Of a DNA stretch of 12,918 nt, positions 5,265 to 12,918 are shown one piece after another. Origin of the DNA: JACPFV01 sp052386975 (GTDB lineage Bacteria > Pseudomonadota > Gammaproteobacteria > Nevskiales > Nevskiaceae); NCBI GenBank assembly GCA_052386975.1, contig JBQTJQ010000133.1:1-12918 (forward strand), in the 5' to 3' direction. Each line of letters starts with the position of its first letter. Within the stretch, counting starts at the first letter, position 1. The position numbers and the translations under genes are program-made. The notes under the pieces were generated by a model. The model was not told the DNA's origin and ran no database searches. It saw only the letters and a program-made list of their open reading frames with translations.

Positions 5265-7141
5265 GGCGCGGCCTTCTGCCGCGCCGCCAGCCACGCGTCC
5301 ATGACCTGGCGCGCGATCGGCGCGGCGATGCGCCCGCCGCCGCCGCCCGCGTGCTCGACCAGCACCGCCAGCGCGATCTTCGGCGCCTCGGCCGGCGCGA
5401 AGGCGATGAACAGCGCGTGGTCGCGCAGGTGCTCGGCGACGTCTTCCTGCTTCGGCGCCACCGCCTCGTCCTGCGCCAGCGCGGCGACCTGCACGGTGCC
5501 GGTCTTGGCGGCGACGCGATACGGCGCGTCGTGCAGGGCGGCGTAGGCGGTGCCGCCGACCTCGTGCGCCACGTGCTCCATCGCGCGCACCACGCGGTCC
5601 CAGTCGGCGGCGCGCAGGTCCACCCGCGGCAGCGGCTCCGGCGCCACCGGCGTCACCACGCCGGTGGCCTGGTCCTGCGTGGCGTGGACCAGGTGTGGCC
5701 TGAAGCCCCTGCCGCGCATCGCCACCAACGCGGTCATGTGGGCGAGCTGCACCGGCGTCGTGGTCATGGCGCCCTGGCCGATGCCGACGTTCAGCGTCTC
5801 GCCGGGGTACCAGGCCTCGTTGCGCACGCGCTTCTTCCATTCGCGGCCCGGCAGCAGGCCGCCCTTCTCGCCGGGCAGGTCGAGCCCGGTCGGCACGCCG
5901 AGCCCGAAGCGCGCCAGGAAGCCCTGGATGCGGTCGATGTTGAGGGTCAGCGCGAGTTGGTAGAAGTAGACGTCGCAGGAGCGCGTCACGCCTTCCTCCA
6001 TGTCCATCCAGCCGTGGCCCTTGCGCTCCCAGCAGCGGTACTTGCGCGACGAGCCCTTCAGCGTGAACTCGCCGGTGCAGAACTCCTTCTCGGCCGGGTC
6101 CTTGGCGTTGGCCTCGAGCGCGGCCAGCGCCATGAACGGCTTGATGGTCGAGCCCGGCGAGTACTGGCCCTGCAGCGCGCGGTTGAACAGCGGATGCGTC
6201 GGGTCGTCGTTGAGCGCCTTGTAGGCGGCGGCATCGATGCCTTCGACGAACGGGTGCGGATCGAAGCCGGGCTTGGACAGCAGCGCCAGCACCTCGCCGG
6301 TGCCGGGCTCGATCGCCACCAGCGCGCCGTTGCGCGCGCCGAAGGCCTGCTCGGCGGCGGCCTGCAGCCGCGCGTCGATCGACAGCAGCAGGTTGAGCCC
6401 CGGCGCGCCGCGCTGCGACAGCTCCGGCAGCTCGCGCAGGGGCCGGCCGCCGGCGCTGGACTCGACGAAGGTGCTCGCCGGCAGGCCGTGCAGCAGGTCT
6501 TCGTGGCGCGCCTCGATGCCGGTCAGGCCGATGTACTGCGTGCCGCGGTACTCCTTCTCCTGCTTGTCGCCGAGCGCCTTGAGGTGGTCTTCGGTGATGC
6601 CGCCGATGTAGCCGATCACGTGCGACGCCGACTGGCCGAGCGGGTAGCGGCGCGTCAGGCCGGCGTTGATGTCGACGCCGGCGAACTCGTAGCGGTTCAG
6701 CTGGAAGCGCGCGACTTCCTCCATCGACAGGTTGGTGCGCAGCGCCACGCCCTGGTACTTCGGCGTCTTGGCCAGCCGCTCGCGGAAGCGCCTGAGGTCG
6801 GCGTCGCTGAGGTTCACCAGCTGGCCGGCGCGCGCCAGCGCGCGGTCGAGGTCCGGCACCTCCTCGCGCACCACCTCGAGGCGAAAGCCCGGCGCGTTCT
6901 GCGCCAGCAGCGCGCCGTTGCGGTCGTAGATCAGGCCGCGCACCGGCGGCGTCACCATCAGCCGCATGCGGTTCTCGTCGGAGCGCGTGCTGTAGAAGTC
7001 GTGGTCAAGCACCTGCAGCTGCACCAGGCGGCCGGCCAGCAGCAGCGCCAGCGCGGCGCAGGCGAACATCGCGAAGTTGACGCGGCCGATGAAGTCCAGC
7101 CGCTCGATGTGCAGGTTCTTCAGCGCGGCGTAGCGGGCCAT
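5261..7141 (-). CDS. mrdA: Penicillin-binding protein 2, elongasome transpeptidase
   Basis: PBP2 is the class B penicillin-binding protein that crosslinks side-wall peptidoglycan made by RodA, acting in the periplasm from an inner-membrane anchor. The 626 residues (E. coli 633) contain a short cytoplasmic start, one membrane segment (about 20-40), the pedestal domain with RGLIYDRNGALLA (68-80) and GLTGIEARHE (205-214), and the transpeptidase domain. Catalytic motifs are S331-T-I-K334, S388-C-D390 (PBP2 enzymes use SxD in place of SxN) and K546-T-G548. The start ATG at 7141 has AAGGA upstream, 13 bases after the mreD stop. An in-frame start at 7192 exists but would overlap mreD and lack family support. 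The stop overlaps the rodA start by 4 bases. Confidence 0.97.
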   Translation of the reverse strand: MARYAALKNLHIERLDFIGRVNFAMFACAALALLLAGRLVQLQVLDHDFYSTRSDENRMRLMVTPPVRGLIYDRNGALLAQNAPGFRLEVVREEVPDLDRALARAGQLVNLSDADLRRFRERLAKTPKYQGVALRTNLSMEEVARFQLNRYEFAGVDINAGLTRRYPLGQSASHVIGYIGGITEDHLKALGDKQEKEYRGTQYIGLTGIEARHEDLLHGLPASTFVESSAGGRPLRELPELSQRGAPGLNLLLSIDARLQAAAEQAFGARNGALVAIEPGTGEVLALLSKPGFDPHPFVEGIDAAAYKALNDDPTHPLFNRALQGQYSPGSTIKPFMALAALEANAKDPAEKEFCTGEFTLKGSSRKYRCWERKGHGWMDMEEGVTRSCDVYFYQLALTLNIDRIQGFLARFGLGVPTGLDLPGEKGGLLPGREWKKRVRNEAWYPGETLNVGIGQGAMTTTPVQLAHMTALVAMRGRGFRPHLVHATQDQATGVVTPVAPEPLPRVDLRAADWDRVVRAMEHVAHEVGGTAYAALHDAPYRVAAKTGTVQVAALAQDEAVAPKQEDVAEHLRDHALFIAFAPAEAPKIALAVLVEHAGGGGGRIAAPIARQVMDAWLAARQKAAP

Positions 7142-7154
7142 GACAGGTCCTTGC

Positions 7155-7649
7155 TCACAACGACAGCGGATCGCGCTGGCTGCGGCTGGCAATGGTGTTC
7201 ATCAGCGCGAACACGGGCGGCCAGCACAGGCCGGTGGTCACGATCGGCAGCCACTGCAGCCATGGGTCGGCACGGTGGCCGGTGGCGCCGTCGATCCAGA
7301 ACATGATGAAGGCGTACAGCATCCAGATCGGCACCAGCGCCAGCGCCTCCTGCCAGATCGGGTACAGCGACAGGATGCCGCGCACCTGCAGCGTCACGAA
7401 CACCATGATGGTCAGCCCGAGCGCGTGCGCGCCCAGCACGCTGCCGAGCAGCACGTCGAGCAGCAGCCCGACCACCCAGGCGGTGAGCAGGCCGGTCGGT
7501 TGCGGCACCACCATGACCCAGTACACCAGCACCAGCGGCACCAGCATCGGCCGCAGCGCGGCCAGCACGTAGGGCAGCTCGACCAGTTGCAGCACCAGCG
7601 CCGCCACCAGCGACGCGGCGATCAGGATGCGCGGCGGGCGGTCGGTCAA
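7155..7649 (-). CDS. mreD: Rod shape-determining protein MreD
   Basis: MreD is a small integral inner-membrane protein that works with MreC to link the MreB filament to PBP2/RodA. The 164 residues (E. coli 162) are almost entirely hydrophobic with five or six membrane segments. The stretch WVVGLLLDVLLGSVLGAHAL fits the conserved MreD motif (G.l.D...g...G.ha). The start is a TTG at 7649 overlapping the mreC stop (TTGA); no ATG or GTG lies nearby in frame, AGGCGG precedes it, and the resulting N-terminus runs straight into the first membrane segment. The gene is followed after 13 bases by mrdA. Confidence 0.93.
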   Translation of the reverse strand: MTDRPPRILIAASLVAALVLQLVELPYVLAALRPMLVPLVLVYWVMVVPQPTGLLTAWVVGLLLDVLLGSVLGAHALGLTIMVFVTLQVRGILSLYPIWQEALALVPIWMLYAFIMFWIDGATGHRADPWLQWLPIVTTGLCWPPVFALMNTIASRSQRDPLSL

Positions 7650-8536
7650 GGCGGGCCCGCCTGGGCTGGCGCCGGCGGCGGCTCGGCGACCTCGAAGCTT
7701 TCGCTCCAGACCAGCAGGGCCTGGCGCCCGCGGTTCAGCCGCGCGGCCGGGGTTGCCAGCGCTTCCATGAAGTGCTCGCCGGCCTCGTGCTCGAGCTGGG
7801 TGATCTGGCCGACCGGATAGCCGGCGGGGAAGCGGCCGCCCAGCGCGCTCGACACGATCAGGTCGCCGACCTGCACGTCGGCGGTGCCGGGCAGGTAGGG
7901 CAGCAACAATGACGAGCCGTCGCCCCGGCCGAGCGCGATGGTCTGCAGCCCGGTGCGGTTGATCTCGACCGGGATGCCGTGGTTCGGGTCGGTCAGCAGC
8001 AGCGCGGTCGAGCGCGCCGGCGTCACCGCGATGACCTGGCCCAGCACGCCCTGCGCGTCGACCAGCGCCTGGCCCTTGTAGACGCCGTCGCGCGCGCCCT
8101 TGTTCAGCACGATCTGCTGGCGGTAGGGGTCCTGCGACGCCGACAGCACCTCGGCGATCAGCACGCGCTCCTTGAGCTGAGCCGACGAGGACAGCAGCTC
8201 GCGCAGGCGCTGGTTCTCCATCTCGAGCGCCTGCAGCTTCTGCAGGCGCGTCTGCAGCTCGAGGTTGTTGTCGCGCAGCACGGCGTTCTCGTCGAGCAGC
8301 GATTCGCGCGTCTGCAGGTGCTCGGCGCCGCCGGCCACCATCGACGGCAGCCCGGCGACCCACAGCACCGGCGTCAGCAGCCAGGCCAGGCTGTCGCGCA
8401 CCGGAGTCAGCGCGGGCGTGCGGGTGTCGGCCAGGATCGCGCCGAGCGCGAGCAGGCACAGCACGAGGGCCTTCAGGCCGATGCCGGGGCCCTTCGGAAA
8501 CAGCGGGCGGCGCGTGGAGGCGGCGAGGGTGCTCAC
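7646..8536 (-). CDS. mreC: Rod shape-determining protein MreC
   Basis: MreC is a bitopic inner-membrane protein whose periplasmic part binds and activates PBP2. The 296 residues show a basic N-terminus, one membrane segment (about 20-36), a coiled coil (about 72-118, with leucines at regular spacing) and the beta-rich periplasmic domain, including VLIAEVLSASQDPYRQQIVLNKGARDG (126-151), GVLGQV (163-168), LLTDPNHGIPVEI (180-192) and VGDLIVSSALGGRFPAGYPVG (223-243). The start is GTG at 8536, 27 bases after the mreB stop, with purine-rich GGAG and GGAAAC stretches upstream. The C-terminal tail is Pro/Ala-rich and probably disordered. It overlaps mreD by the TTGA junction. Confidence 0.95.
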   Translation of the reverse strand: MSTLAASTRRPLFPKGPGIGLKALVLCLLALGAILADTRTPALTPVRDSLAWLLTPVLWVAGLPSMVAGGAEHLQTRESLLDENAVLRDNNLELQTRLQKLQALEMENQRLRELLSSSAQLKERVLIAEVLSASQDPYRQQIVLNKGARDGVYKGQALVDAQGVLGQVIAVTPARSTALLLTDPNHGIPVEINRTGLQTIALGRGDGSSLLLPYLPGTADVQVGDLIVSSALGGRFPAGYPVGQITQLEHEAGEHFMEALATPAARLNRGRQALLVWSESFEVAEPPPAPAQAGPP

Positions 8537-8563
8537 GTTGTTTCCATCTCCCCCGGGGAAATC

Positions 8564-9598
8564 CTACTCGACGCTGAGCAGCTCTCCGTGCTGGTCCAGC
8601 GTGTCCAGCATCAGGCCGCCGCCGCGCGCGACGCAGGTCAGCGGGTCGTCGGCGATCACCACCGGCAGGCCGGTCTCTTCCGAGATCAGCTTGTCGATGT
8701 CGCGCAGCAGAGCGCCGCCGCCGGTCAGCACGATGCCGCGCTCGGCCACGTCGGAGCCCAGCTCGGGCGGCGTGCGCTCGAGCGCCTTCTTGACCGCCGA
8801 GACGATGCCGGCGAGCGGCTCCTGCAGCGCGTCGAGGATCTCGTTGCTGTTCATGGTGAAGGTGCGCGGCACGCCGGCGGCCAGGTGGCGGCCGACCACG
8901 TCGATTTCCTGCACCTCGTGGCCCGGGAACGCCGTGCCGATCTCGATCTTGATCTTCTCGGCGGTGGCCTCGCCGATCAGCATGTTGTACTGGCGGCGCA
9001 CGTAATTGACGATGGCGTCGTCGAACTTGTCGCCGGCGATGCGCGCGCTCTCGGCGTAGACGATGCCGCCGAGCGAGATCACCGCCACTTCCGAGGTGCC
9101 GCCGCCGATGTCGAGCACCATCGAGCCGCGCGCCTCGGCGATCGGGATGCCGGCGCCGAGCGCGGCGGCGATCGGCTCCTCGATCACGTAGACCTTGCGC
9201 GCGCCGGCGTTCTCGACCGACTCGCGGATGGCGCGGCGCTCGACCTGGGTCGAGCCGTACGGCACGCACACCACCACGCGCGTGATCTTGTACATGCGGC
9301 CGCGCTGCACCTTGCGGATGAAGTGCTGCAGCATCTTTTCGGTGACGGTGAAGTCGGCGATGACGCCGTCGCGCAGCGGGCGGATCGTGGTGATGTTGCC
9401 GGGCGTGCGGCCGAGCATGCGCTTGGCGTCGAGGCCGACCGCCTCGATTTTCTTCGCGCCGCGCACGTCGCTGCGGATCGCGACCACCGAAGGCTCGTTG
9501 AGCACGATGCCTTCGTCGCGCACGAAGACCAGCGTATTGGCGGTGCCGAGATCGATGGAGAGATCGTTGACGAAAATTCTGCGAACAGCGTCGAGCAT
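8564..9598 (-). CDS. mreB: Rod shape-determining actin-like protein MreB
   Basis: MreB is the bacterial actin homologue that forms membrane-bound filaments guiding lateral wall synthesis. The 344 residues (E. coli 347) align along the full length. Nucleotide-binding motifs are DLGTANT (16-22), IEEP (139-142, including the ATPase glutamate), DIGGGTSE (163-170) and LTGGGALL (291-298). MLGRTPGNI (61-69) and DPLTCVARGGG (318-328) are also typical. It is the first gene of the minus-strand operon. The start ATG at 9598 gives the usual short N-terminus before NDLSIDLG. No clear Shine-Dalgarno sequence lies before it; the 5' leader is AT-rich (TTTAA just before ATG), which is unusual for this GC-rich window. 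It ends with TAG. Confidence 0.98.
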   Translation of the reverse strand: MLDAVRRIFVNDLSIDLGTANTLVFVRDEGIVLNEPSVVAIRSDVRGAKKIEAVGLDAKRMLGRTPGNITTIRPLRDGVIADFTVTEKMLQHFIRKVQRGRMYKITRVVVCVPYGSTQVERRAIRESVENAGARKVYVIEEPIAAALGAGIPIAEARGSMVLDIGGGTSEVAVISLGGIVYAESARIAGDKFDDAIVNYVRRQYNMLIGEATAEKIKIEIGTAFPGHEVQEIDVVGRHLAAGVPRTFTMNSNEILDALQEPLAGIVSAVKKALERTPPELGSDVAERGIVLTGGGALLRDIDKLISEETGLPVVIADDPLTCVARGGGLMLDTLDQHGELLSVE

Positions 9599-9648
9599 TT
9601 AAATGGGAACCCGGTTAAATCATTGACCGAACTTGAAAAAGTCCCGGC

Positions 9649-9678
9649 AATGTAGCCGTGCGGCGCAGCAATTGGCAA
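9649..9678 (-). promoter_or_regulatory. Candidate sigma-70 promoter for the mreB operon
   Basis: Read on the minus strand, TTGCCA (9678-9673; 5 of 6 bases match the -35 consensus) is followed after 18 bases by TACATT (9654-9649; 4 of 6 match the -10). Transcription would start about 40-45 bases before the mreB ATG. The -35 box overlaps TTGGCA on the other strand, but no convincing -10 for gatC follows that. This is assigned by inspection only. Confidence 0.4.
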
Positions 9679-9681
9679 GCA

Positions 9682-9721
9682 TTTTTTGGTCGCAAATGAG
9701 GCTTTTTTGGGCCTTTTTTGG
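9682..9721. other. Three phased T6GG tracts in the mreB-gatC divergent region
   Basis: TTTTTTGG occurs at 9682-9689, 9703-9710 and 9714-9721. The spacings of 21 and 11 bases are close to two turns and one turn of the helix, so the tracts fall on the same face and should bend the DNA. They contrast with the GC-rich surroundings. The last two are separated only by GCC and could also serve as an AT-rich upstream element or a nucleoid-protein site. The function is not known. Confidence 0.6.
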
Positions 9722-9749
9722 CAGAATTGCGCCCTTTCCGGGAATCCCC

Positions 9750-10033
9750 ATGTCGCTAACCGCCGACCAGATCCGCCAGGTCGCGCACCTCGCGCGGCTC
9801 GAGCTCAAGGCCGACCAGGTCGAGAAGTACGCGCGCGAGCTGTCGAGCATCCTGGCGATGGTCGACCAGCTGGCGCGCGCCGACACCGCCGGCGTCGAGC
9901 CGATGGCCCACCCGCTGGACATGAGCCAGCGCCTGCGGCCGGACGCCGTGACCGAGCCCAACCGGCGCGAGGACTTCCAGGCCCATGCCCCCAGCGTCAA
10001 GCACGGGCTGTACATCGTCCCCAAGGTGATCGA

Positions 10034-10037
<4 letters not shown>
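9750..10037 (+). CDS. gatC: Asp-tRNA(Asn)/Glu-tRNA(Gln) amidotransferase subunit C
   Basis: GatC is the small subunit that wraps around GatA and GatB and stabilises the heterotrimer, which converts misacylated Asp-tRNA(Asn) and/or Glu-tRNA(Gln) to the amide forms. The 95 residues match the family size and pattern: VAHLARLEL near the start, ELSSILAMVDQLARADT in the middle, RPDAVTEPNRREDFQAHAP, and GLYIVPKVIE at the C-terminus. The ATG at 9750 gives the standard N-terminus MSLTADQIRQVAHLARL; the frame stays open upstream to 9633, but that extension has no family support. The ribosome binding site is weak (GGGA). It is the first gene of the plus-strand operon and overlaps gatA as GTGA. Confidence 0.96.
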
Positions 10038-11490
<1,453 letters not shown>

Positions 11491-11494
<4 letters not shown>

Positions 11495-12006
11495 GCGCGG
11501 CCCGCTGCGGATTCGCGCTGGCGCTCGCGCTGCCGCTGCTCGCGGCCGCGGCTGAGGCGCCGCCGGCGCAAGCGGCGCCGGGCACGCCCGAGGCGCCGCG
11601 CCAGCTGAAGATCTACCAGAAGGTGATGCCGGTCTATCCGGCCATCGGCGAGGGCAGCGAGGGCGGTTGCGTGACGGTGAGGTACCGGATCCTGCACACC
11701 GGGTTCGTCGGCGAAGTCACCGTGGTGGAAGCCAAGCCGGCCGCGCTGGCCGAGCCCACGGTGGCGGCGATGAAGCAATGGGTGTTCCAGAGCTTCCCGC
11801 CCACCGAGGCGGAGATCACCGCGGTCCAGACCTTCAACTACGCGCCGGACCGGCTGCGCATGCCGGACGACGCCATCCGCGGCTCGCTCGCCGCCCTCGG
11901 CGACGACGGCGCGCTGGGCAGCGCCGGCTGCGGCGCGACCAAGCCCGTCGTGACCGGGGGCAAGCCGGTCGCGGCGACGAAGGCCGCCAAGGCGAAGAAG
12001 CCATGA
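11491..12006 (+). CDS. Small exported protein with divergent TonB C-terminal-like domain
   Basis: The 171 residues show a signal peptide (about 1-22, or cleavage after AQA at 28), a short linker, a TonB_C-like domain (about 46-118) and a 50-residue tail ending in Ala/Lys-rich AATKAAKAKKP. The domain match rests on VMPVYP at its start, GGCVTVRYRILHTGFVGEVTVVEA (58-81) and PTVAAMKQWVFQSFPP (89-104), which follow the Gx-V-V-f-G-v---A---W-F-P pattern of TonB_C. There is no Pro-rich spacer and the hydrophobic start looks cleavable, so it is unlikely to be a true TonB energy transducer. Cys60 and Cys147 could form a disulfide. It starts with GTG overlapping gatA (AAGG 7 bases upstream) and ends overlapping the next gene as ATGA. 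The function is unknown. Confidence 0.8.
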
Positions 12007-12419
12007 ACGCGCAGCTGCGCGCGCTCGTGCTGGCGGCCGCGCTGCCGTCGCTCGCTGCCGCGTCGGGCAGTGACGAGCCCAAGGGCGCGCCCAGTGCCAA
12101 CTACCCGGCCCCGGTGCCGATGGAGCGCATCAAGCCAAGGTATCCAGGGGCCGCCTGGACTGCGCGCCTGGAGGGTTACGTTCGGGTAGACATCGAGGTT
12201 CTCGCCAACGGCGACGTTGGAGCGATCAAGACGCTGGATGCCGAGCACGGCGATGTGTTTGAGCCGGCGGTCATGACGGCGGTGAAGACGTGGCGATTCG
12301 AACCGTCCACGTATCAATCGCGCCACTTCATTCAACGAATCGACTTCGACCGGAGAGGCGTGCTTCTGCCGTCGTTGGTGCACGTCCCCGACACGCCATA
12401 CTTCAACCCCGACGAATGA
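12003..12419 (+). CDS. Small exported TonB C-terminal-domain protein
   Basis: The 138 residues comprise a signal peptide (about 1-20), a short linker and a clear TonB_C domain (about 42-115): ERIKPRYPGAAWTARLEGYVRV (41-62), LANGDVGAIKTLDAEHGDVFEPAVMTAVKTWRFEP (67-101). The tail ends TPYFNPDE. Like its upstream neighbour it lacks a Pro-rich spacer and is too short to span the periplasm, so it is more likely a stand-alone periplasmic protein than an ExbBD-linked transducer. The two neighbours may be diverged duplicates, but identity is low. GC content over 12181-12420 is about 59% by hand count, against 72% in a 60-base sample of gatB, hinting at a different history. Both ends are ATGA overlaps. 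The function is unknown. Confidence 0.82.
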   Translation: MNAQLRALVLAAALPSLAAASGSDEPKGAPSANYPAPVPMERIKPRYPGAAWTARLEGYVRVDIEVLANGDVGAIKTLDAEHGDVFEPAVMTAVKTWRFEPSTYQSRHFIQRIDFDRRGVLLPSLVHVPDTPYFNPDE

Positions 12420-12918
12420 ACGCCATCTGGGAAGCCGTCATCGGGCTGGAGATCCACTGCCAGCTGCTGACGAAATCGAAGATCTTCTCCGGCGCGGCGA
12501 CGGCCTACGGCGCCGAGCCCAACACCCAGGCCGACGCGGTGACGCTGGGCCTGCCCGGCGTGCTGCCGGTGCTGAACCAGGACGCCGTGAAGATGGCGGT
12601 GAAGTTCGGCCTGGCCATCGACGCGCAGGTCGCGCCGCGCTGCGTGTTCGCGCGCAAGCATTATTTCTACCCGGACCTGCCGAAGGGCTACCAGATCTCG
12701 CAGTACGAATTGCCGATCGTGGCGCACGGCAAGGTCGTGATCAGCGTCGACGGCGCGAGCAAGGCCATCGGCGTGACGCGGGCGCACCTGGAAGAGGACG
12801 CCGGCAAGTCGCTGCACGAAGGCTTCGGCGCCGCCACCGGCATCGACCTGAACCGCGCCGGCACGCCGCTGATCGAGATCGTGTCGGAGCCCGACCTGCG
12901 CAGCGCCGCCGAGGCGGT
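12416..12918 (+). CDS. gatB: Asp-tRNA(Asn)/Glu-tRNA(Gln) amidotransferase subunit B (3' end outside window)
   Basis: GatB binds the misacylated tRNA, phosphorylates the side-chain carboxylate and adds the ammonia delivered from GatA. The first 167 codons are present of roughly 480. Visible motifs are VIGLEIHCQL (8-17), SKIFSGA, NTQADAVTLGLPGVLPVLN (36-54), ARKHYFYPDLPKGYQISQYE (79-98), the metal-binding region AHLEEDAGKS (123-132) and the GatB signature IDLNRAGTPLIEIVSEPDLRS (143-163). The ATG at 12416 overlaps the TonB-like gene stop (ATGA). No Shine-Dalgarno sequence is visible in the lower-GC end of that gene, so gatB translation probably depends on ribosomes finishing the tonB-like frame. 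Confidence 0.97.
   Translation, partial: MNAIWEAVIGLEIHCQLLTKSKIFSGAATAYGAEPNTQADAVTLGLPGVLPVLNQDAVKMAVKFGLAIDAQVAPRCVFARKHYFYPDLPKGYQISQYELPIVAHGKVVISVDGASKAIGVTRAHLEEDAGKSLHEGFGAATGIDLNRAGTPLIEIVSEPDLRSAAEA

Noticed and set aside
5351..7306. Long plus-strand open frame (651 codons) opposite mrdA
   Set aside because: It is antisense to a clear PBP2 gene, is full of Arg/Ala/His/Gln with no recognisable domain, and is the usual by-product of GC-rich coding DNA.
3061..9598. Reassignment of TAG to an amino acid in this organism
   Set aside because: mltB and mreB both end with TAG at the expected family C-termini.
7979..9655. 558-codon plus-strand frame opposite mreB and mreC
   Set aside because: Antisense to certain genes, with composition typical of shadow frames.
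9672..9701. gatC promoter starting at TTGGCA
   Set aside because: No acceptable -10 hexamer lies 16-18 bases downstream (best is AATGAG), so I did not list it.

Overview
The window is GC-rich, tightly packed chromosomal DNA from a Gram-negative bacterium. I favour a betaproteobacterium (Burkholderiales- or Nitrosomonadales-like). The reasons are gatCAB divergent from mreBCD-mrdA-rodA, the rlpA / D-amino-acid aminotransferase / lipB series downstream, and the high similarity of the proteins to proteobacterial families. This placement rests on gene order and remembered family sequences; I ran no search.

Left arm, 9598 down to 1, all minus strand: mreB, mreC, mreD, mrdA (PBP2), rodA, mltB, rlpA, D-amino-acid aminotransferase, lipB and an MlaF-like ABC ATPase cut by the window edge. 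Most neighbours overlap by 1-17 bases or lie within 30 bases of each other, so this looks like one long envelope operon. It starts with the elongasome (MreB filament, MreC/MreD scaffold, PBP2/RodA synthase), continues with two peptidoglycan lytic enzymes and a D-amino-acid enzyme, and ends with lipoylation and phospholipid transport.

Centre, 9599-9749: a 151-base divergent control region with a plausible mreB promoter and three T6GG tracts 21 and 11 bases apart. It is the longest gap in the window; no gene-free stretch exceeds 300 bases.

Right arm, 9750 to 12918, plus strand: gatC, gatA, two small exported TonB-C-domain proteins, then gatB (cut by the edge). Every junction is a 4-base GTGA or ATGA overlap, so the two TonB-like genes sit inside the operon for the three subunits of the tRNA amidotransferase.

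Three things stand out. First, rodA carries an in-frame TAG at a conserved lysine position, although the rest of the gene looks intact. Second, short palindromic repeats sit at three junctions of the envelope operon; they encode much of the signal peptide of MltB and part of that of RlpA, and they form the leader of lipB. Third, the tonB-like pair is embedded in gatCAB. I saw no insertion sequence, CRISPR array, tRNA or rRNA.
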